From NCBI RefSeq assembly GCF_013170825.1, contig NZ_CP033365.1, forward strand, positions 3,732,001-3,796,000: a stretch of 64,000 bases of DNA. Reading direction: 5' to 3'. Numbering within the stretch: the first letter of the stretch is position 1; each line of letters opens with the position of its first letter. This DNA is from Mesorhizobium sp. NZP2298 (GTDB lineage: Bacteria > Pseudomonadota > Alphaproteobacteria > Rhizobiales > Rhizobiaceae). The translations under genes and the position numbers were made by a program. Shown here in pieces: positions 59,830 through 64,000 of the stretch. The notes under the pieces were generated by a model, which saw nothing but the letters and a program-made list of their open reading frames with translations, made no database searches and was not told where the DNA came from.

Positions 59830-61304
59830 TGGCCAAGGCGATCATGCTGCAAGGGACGGGTTCGGATGTCGGCAAGACGGTGCTGGTCGCCGGCCTGTGC
59901 CGCGCCGCGAAAAAGCGTGGCCTGAAGGTGCGGCCGTTCAAGCCGCAGAACATGTCGAACAATGCCGCCGTCGCCGACATTCCCGGCGACAACAGCAAAA
60001 GCGGCGGCGAGATCGGCCGCGCGCAATGGCTGCAGGCAATCGCCTGTGGCGTCGCGCCGTCGGTGCACATGAACCCGGTGCTGCTCAAGCCGCAGACCGA
60101 TGTCGGCGCGCAAGTCATCGTGCAGGGCAAGGTGTTCGGCGAGGCGCGGGCGCGTGACTACCAGGCGCTGAAGGGCCGGCTGATGGATGCGGTGCTGGAC
60201 TCCTGGGCGAAGGTTGGCGAGGGCGCTGATCTCATCCTCGTCGAGGGTGCCGGCTCGCCGGCCGAAATCAACCTGCGCAGCCGCGACATCGCCAATATGG
60301 GCTTTGCCACGCGTGCCGATGTGCCGGTGGTGCTGGTCGGCGACATCGATCGCGGCGGTGTCATCGCCTCTGTCGCCGGCACACATCTGATCCTGCCGGA
60401 AGAGGACCGGCGCATGATCGTCGGCTACCTCATCAACAAGTTCCGTGGCGATGTCTCGCTGTTTGATGACGGCATCAAGGCAATCGACAGTTTCACCGGG
60501 TGGCGCTGCTTCGGCGTCGTGCCGTGGCTGAAGGCGGCGGCTCGGCTGCCTTCAGAGGATTCGGTGGTGTTGGAACGGCTGGCGTCCGGCGAGGCGCGTG
60601 CGTTGAAAGTGGCGGTGCCGATGCTTGGCCGCATCGCCAATTTCGACGATCTCGATCCTCTCAAGGCCGAACCGCAGGTCGAAGTGGTGTTCGTGCCCCC
60701 TGGCAAGCCGTTGCCGGAGGACGCCGGGCTGGTGGTCATTCCCGGCTCCAAGTCGACGATCGGTGATCTCCTGAAATTCCGCGAGAACGGCTGGGACAGG
60801 GATCTTGCCGCGCACCGCAAGCGCGGCGGCCATGTTGTCGGCATCTGCGGCGGCTTCCAGATGCTTGGGCGTATGGTGCGCGATCCCGACGGCATCGAAG
60901 GCAGCGTCACCGAGGCCGAGGGGCTTGGCCTGCTCGATATCGAAACGGTGATGGAACCGGAGAAGACGGTGCGCAATGTCAGCGCCCGCTCGGTCCAGTT
61001 CGACTTGCCGCTTGATGGCTACGAAATCCATCTCGGCCGTACCACCGGCCCGGATACGCTGCGGCCGTCGGCGGTCATCAATGGCGTCGAGGATGGCGCG
61101 ATCTCGGCCGATGGCAAGGTGATCGGCACCTATATGCATGGCCTGTTCGGCGCCGACGCCTTTCGCGGGAAATTCCTGGAAAGCCTCGGCATCAAGGACG
61201 GCGGCATCGACTACCGCGCCGAAGTCGAACGGGCGCTGGACGAGGTCGCGGCCGAGTTGGAAACCCATCTCGACTGTAACGCGATTTTCGGCCTGGCTCG
61301 GTGA
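59829..61304 (+). CDS. cobQ: Cobyric acid synthase
   Basis: A 491-residue enzyme of late cobalamin synthesis. MLQGTGSDVGKTVLVAGLCR is the ATP loop of the DTBS-like domain, QNMSNNA and VEGAGSPAEINL follow, and the glutaminase-like domain has the catalytic Cys in GICGGFQMLG (near 340) with His in YMHGLFG (near 435). It amidates the b, d, e and g side chains of adenosylcobyrinic acid a,c-diamide using glutamine. Start overlaps the DddL-like stop (TGATG). No cobalamin riboswitch is visible upstream. It supports a supply of the cofactor used by the corrinoid enzymes of this window. Confidence 0.93.
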   Translation: MAKAIMLQGTGSDVGKTVLVAGLCRAAKKRGLKVRPFKPQNMSNNAAVADIPGDNSKSGGEIGRAQWLQAIACGVAPSVHMNPVLLKPQTDVGAQVIVQGKVFGEARARDYQALKGRLMDAVLDSWAKVGEGADLILVEGAGSPAEINLRSRDIANMGFATRADVPVVLVGDIDRGGVIASVAGTHLILPEEDRRMIVGYLINKFRGDVSLFDDGIKAIDSFTGWRCFGVVPWLKAAARLPSEDSVVLERLASGEARALKVAVPMLGRIANFDDLDPLKAEPQVEVVFVPPGKPLPEDAGLVVIPGSKSTIGDLLKFRENGWDRDLAAHRKRGGHVVGICGGFQMLGRMVRDPDGIEGSVTEAEGLGLLDIETVMEPEKTVRNVSARSVQFDLPLDGYEIHLGRTTGPDTLRPSAVINGVEDGAISADGKVIGTYMHGLFGADAFRGKFLESLGIKDGGIDYRAEVERALDEVAAELETHLDCNAIFGLAR

Positions 61305-61312
61305 GGCGCGCC

Positions 61313-61437
61313 GATATTCAGGTGAGGCCGGCCTGCAAACGGCGGGTTCCTGTGCTTCCGGTGCTCACGTACTTGAGTACGCTCCGCTCCGGTTCTCGGA
61401 ACCCGTCATTTTCGGCTCGGCCTGACCTGAATCTCAG
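61313..61437. repeat. 125-bp dispersed palindromic repeat element
   Basis: The ends pair (ATTCAGGT at 61316-61323 with ACCTGAAT at 61425-61432), and nested inside are CGGGTTCC/GGAACCCG (61343-61350, 61398-61405) and the palindrome GTACTTGAGTAC (61369-61380). The element can fold as a branched cruciform. A 36-bp copy with the same ends is at 36769-36804. Such non-coding palindromes are frequent in rhizobial genomes. Confidence 0.7.
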
Positions 61438-61454
61438 CACACCTCAGGCCGGTG

Positions 61455-61874
61455 TCAGCCCTTATCCCCCGCCTTCGGCCAGTAGGTGCCGAACGACCAG
61501 ACACCACCTTCCGGGTCACGACAGATGAATTCGCGGCTGCCATAGTCCCGGTTCGTCAGTTCCTGGATGATCGTCGCGCCGGCCTTCCTGGCCTTGGCAT
61601 AGGCGGCATCGGCATCGTCGACAGCGATATAGATCGACTTGCCGCCGCCTGAACCGGGCTCGCCGACCATCTTGCCGTAGTCGTCATCGCGCACTGTGCC
61701 GAGCATGATCATCGAGGAGCCGAAGACCAGTTCGGCATGGTGCACGACATCGCCTTCGCCATGGCGGGCGCGGACGCTGAAGCCGAAGGCTTCGCAGAAC
61801 CAGTCGATCATTTTCGCCGCGTTCTTGTAGCGCAAAGCGGGGTAGAGGCGGGGGGCTTCGGTGGTGGTGGGCAT
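61455..61874 (-). CDS. VOC/glyoxalase-like protein
   Basis: A 139-residue protein with AAGGAG 6 bases before ATG 61874. It has one VOC repeat pair: ALRYKNAAKMIDWFCEAFGF at the front and SREFICRDPEGGVWSFGTYW at the end, as in PhnB/bleomycin-resistance-like proteins. Metal-ligand positions are partly conserved (H47, E94-like), so the activity is uncertain. The AraC gene upstream on the same strand may control it. Confidence 0.78.
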   Translation of the reverse strand: MPTTTEAPRLYPALRYKNAAKMIDWFCEAFGFSVRARHGEGDVVHHAELVFGSSMIMLGTVRDDDYGKMVGEPGSGGGKSIYIAVDDADAAYAKARKAGATIIQELTNRDYGSREFICRDPEGGVWSFGTYWPKAGDKG

Positions 61875-61945
61875 GGGAACTCCTTCATCTGGATTGGTCG
61901 ATGCCCCAATCTCGGCGAAGGCTGTTCCAGCGTCTTGAAGAAATG

Positions 61946-62776
61946 TTACCTGCCGACAAGTGCCGTCGGCGTCTCGCCGGCGAGGTCGCGGAATTCGCGC
62001 ACCAGATGCGCCTGGTCGGCATAGCCGCAATCGGCGGCGATACCGGCCCAATCGGCGGTCAGCTGCCGCGACAGGCCGAGCGCCCGGTTGAAGCGGACGA
62101 TGCGCGACAATGTCTTTGGGCCGATGCCGATCGCATTGGAAAAGCTGCCGGCGAGATGCTTTCGGCTCCAGCCCAGCTTTTCGGCAATCGAGGAAATGCT
62201 GGCCCGACCGCCTGATGCGATGATGCGGTCATAGGCCCAGGTGATTTCGAGCGGCGTTTCGGCGGCGTGCTCAAGCCTGACGGTGACGAAAGCTTCGGCG
62301 AGGTCGAAACGCGACGCCCAGTCCGGCGCGTTGCCGAGCCGTTCGCGCAGGGCCAGGCCCTCGGCGCCCAGCACGTCGTCGAGGGCGACCATGCTGTCGG
62401 TCAGTTCGCTCATCGGCAGGCGGAAGAAACGGCGCGCGCCAAGCGGGGTGAAGTTGATCTGCACGCAGCAGGCGGCGCCGAAGGATTCGATCATCACCGG
62501 TCCGGCAAAGAGGCCGGCGGCGAAACTGGCGAAGCGGTCATTGTCGCCGGGCGCCTTGCCGAGGCCGATGGCGAAGGGTTCGGCGAAGCTGATCACCAGC
62601 GGCACGGTGAGCGAAGCGTATTCGACATTGCGGAAATGACCTGGCGCCGTTTCGCGGTAGCCGCAAATGTCGGTGACGATCCCATCAAGCGCCGGATCGG
62701 GAAGGCGCCGGTGCATCTCGAAGCGCCCCGCGACGGAGCGGTCCTGTTCTTTCCGGCGCTGCATCTCGATCGGCAT
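61946..62776 (-). CDS. AraC family transcriptional regulator
   Basis: A 276-residue regulator; ATG 62776 has AAGGA 7 bases upstream and replaces an upstream in-frame start. The last 100 residues hold the AraC helix-turn-helix pair (ISSIAEKLGWSRKHLAGSF, then AADCGYADQAHLVREFRDL). The N-terminal 170 residues are an unassigned sensor domain with a Cys pair (AACCVQINFTPLG). It is followed by the VOC gene, 71 bp further on the same strand, its likely target. Confidence 0.85.
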   Translation of the reverse strand: MPIEMQRRKEQDRSVAGRFEMHRRLPDPALDGIVTDICGYRETAPGHFRNVEYASLTVPLVISFAEPFAIGLGKAPGDNDRFASFAAGLFAGPVMIESFGAACCVQINFTPLGARRFFRLPMSELTDSMVALDDVLGAEGLALRERLGNAPDWASRFDLAEAFVTVRLEHAAETPLEITWAYDRIIASGGRASISSIAEKLGWSRKHLAGSFSNAIGIGPKTLSRIVRFNRALGLSRQLTADWAGIAADCGYADQAHLVREFRDLAGETPTALVGR

Positions 62777-62823
62777 TGGCCATCCTTCTGCTCGGGAATC
62801 TAGCAGACCGAAGGTCAGAATCA

Positions 62824-62852
62824 AAAACGCCCGGCTTTTGGCCGGGCGTTTT
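62824..62852. terminator. Bidirectional hairpin terminator
   Basis: AAAACGCCCGGC (62824-62835) and GCCGGGCGTTTT (62841-62852) form a 12-bp stem with a 5-nt loop and A/T ends in both directions. It lies 24 bp after the stop of the small membrane gene at 62877. Confidence 0.85.
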
Positions 62853-62876
62853 CCGTCCCCACTTCAAGGGAACTTG

Positions 62877-63047
62877 TCAGGCGCCGCGCATCAGGCAGCC
62901 GGCGGCGAGCACGATGTAGGCAATCAGAACGATCCACACCGATGCGAGCGGGATAAAGGCGAGAACGCCAAGGGCGGCAAGAATGCCGATGATGGCGATG
63001 ACAAGAGAAATTATGAAAACAATCTGGGTAGGCGCGCTGAGATTCAT
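62877..63047 (-). CDS. Small membrane protein, unknown
   Basis: A 56-residue protein with AGGAG 7 bases before ATG 63047. Two hydrophobic helices (IVFIISLVIAIIGILAALGV and IPLASVWIVLIAYIVLAAG) are joined by a very short turn; the end is LMRGA. Monocistronic, with its own terminator. The size and shape are typical of small stress-related inner-membrane proteins, without a known role. Confidence 0.7.
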   Translation of the reverse strand: MNLSAPTQIVFIISLVIAIIGILAALGVLAFIPLASVWIVLIAYIVLAAGCLMRGA

Positions 63048-63099
63048 GTCCGGGCTCCTGCAACATGATTCGAACAACGGCATAGTAACAGGCGCGTGA

Positions 63100-63885
63100 T
63101 CACACACCAATCATGACACGCAGCGGGTTGGCCGGGTCGGCCAGCAGTTTCACCGCCAGGGCGAGGCAGACGACCACCAGCAGCGGCTTGATCAGTCTGG
63201 CGCCGATGCGCATGGCAAGGCTCGCACCGACGCGGGCGCCGAGGAACTGGGCAACGCCCATCATCAGCCCGATCTTCCAGGAGATAACGCCGACAGCGGC
63301 GAAGACGATGAAGCCGCCGATATTGGAAGCGAAGTTGAGCAGCTTCGTATGTGCCGTCGCCTTGAGCACGCCGTAGCCGGCAAGAGCGACGAAGGCCAGC
63401 ATGTAGAAGGAACCGGCGCCGGGGCCGAACAGGCCGTCATAGAAGCCGATTGCCGGCACCAGGGTCAGTCCGAACAGGAAGGGCGACAGGCGCTCGGCCC
63501 GGTCGACATCGTTCATGTTGGGCTTGAGCGCGAAATAGAGTGCGATGGCGATCAGCACCAGCGGCAACAGGGCGCGCAACAGGTCGCCCGGAACAATGGT
63601 GGCCAGCAAGGCGCCAACGACACCCCCAGCGGCCGCCAGCAGGGCCGACGGCAATTGTCGGCGCAAGTCGACATGACCCTTGGAGGCATAGTGGATCGTC
63701 GCCGATCCGGAGCCGAACATACCTTGCAACTTGTTGGTCCCAAGCGCTTCGACCGGAGAGAACCCGGCAAGCAGCAGTGCGGGTATGGTGATCAGCCCGC
63801 CGCCACCGGCAATCGAGTCCACAAAGCCCGCCGCAAAGGCGGCCAAGGCGAGCATGGCGACAGTCTGGGTGGTGAGATCGATCAT
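63100..63885 (-). CDS. TSUP (TauE/SafE) family permease
   Basis: About 261 residues; ATG 63885 is chosen by family length, though a GTG at 63936 follows GGGG and may be the start. Eight hydrophobic helices are visible, with the TSUP motif VDSIAGGGGLITIPALLL at the N-terminus and PAIGFYDGLFGPGAGSF in the middle (second half-repeat). The family moves sulfite, sulfoacetate or other small organic anions across the inner membrane. Substrate unknown; no sulfur genes are next to it. Confidence 0.85.
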   Translation of the reverse strand: MIDLTTQTVAMLALAAFAAGFVDSIAGGGGLITIPALLLAGFSPVEALGTNKLQGMFGSGSATIHYASKGHVDLRRQLPSALLAAAGGVVGALLATIVPGDLLRALLPLVLIAIALYFALKPNMNDVDRAERLSPFLFGLTLVPAIGFYDGLFGPGAGSFYMLAFVALAGYGVLKATAHTKLLNFASNIGGFIVFAAVGVISWKIGLMMGVAQFLGARVGASLAMRIGARLIKPLLVVVCLALAVKLLADPANPLRVMIGV

Positions 63886-64000
63886 CTGATGTGTGGAGAT
63901 GTCCGGTAGACTGGAGATAGCGGGGCGTTCGACCACGACAGCCCCGTTTGCGCAAGGCCGATTCCGCGCTAACTCTATTGAAGAGGAATCGGAAAGGGGC

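Overview
This is a GC-rich, tightly packed chromosomal segment of an alphaproteobacterium. The gene set (DUF1127 small proteins, a GbdR-like GlxA/AraC regulator, an entericidin, rhizobial-style palindromic intergenic repeats) fits Rhizobiales, most likely Mesorhizobium or a close relative. I see no tRNA, rRNA, CRISPR array, phage or transposase.

Layout. 1-4.4 kb: end of a membrane glycosyltransferase-like gene, an FkbM methyltransferase, an AraC regulator, and a PNPOx-like plus siderophore-interacting protein pair. 4.5-7 kb: a first FAD-oxidoreductase/GcvT fusion (dimethylglycine/sarcosine dehydrogenase type). 7-17 kb: small exported proteins, a NitT/TauT-type ABC importer followed by a GbdR-like regulator, a 44-residue ORF, two DUF1127 genes, a LysR regulator and an HSL-type hydrolase. 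17-30 kb: a one-carbon block on the minus strand (ASKHA [2Fe-2S] corrinoid reactivator, pterin-binding methyltransferase, MetF, MetV-like Cys-rich protein, a PF13769-like small protein, DUF1638, corrinoid protein), with an MttB-family methyltransferase and an Fe-S protein divergent from the corrinoid gene. 30-37 kb: GntR/MFS operon, dienelactone hydrolase, split chromate transporter, ECF sigma factor with a VWA partner. 37-47 kb: a homocysteine methyltransferase, XRE regulator, desaturase, PhnD-like protein, then a minus-strand operon of a second MttB paralog, a second FAD/GcvT fusion and a DddP-type M24 enzyme. 47-64 kb: phospholipase-D-like protein, paired MFS transporters, prolyl oligopeptidase, class III aminotransferase, valine-catabolic mmsB plus acyl-CoA dehydrogenase, a DddL-type cupin coupled to cobQ, VOC and AraC genes, and a TSUP permease.

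How it may work. The window holds, as separate genes, parts equivalent to every domain of cobalamin-dependent methionine synthase: homocysteine domain (37209-38231), pterin domain (19628-20602), B12 domain (26301-26999) and a reactivation module (17213-19282). A near-identical 22-bp palindrome precedes the homocysteine and pterin genes, suggesting one repressor. The corrinoid gene is instead divergent from an MttB homolog, which in characterised relatives moves a methyl group from a quaternary amine to a corrinoid protein. My inference is a branched methyl hub: betaine-type methyl groups enter through MttB and the corrinoid protein, pass to tetrahydrofolate or homocysteine, and methyl-THF is interconverted with methylene-THF by the MetF/MetV-like pair, while the FAD/GcvT fusions continue oxidative demethylation. 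Two DMSP-lyase-family genes and cobQ fit a theme of methylated osmolyte catabolism and B12 supply. Substrates cannot be read from sequence alone.
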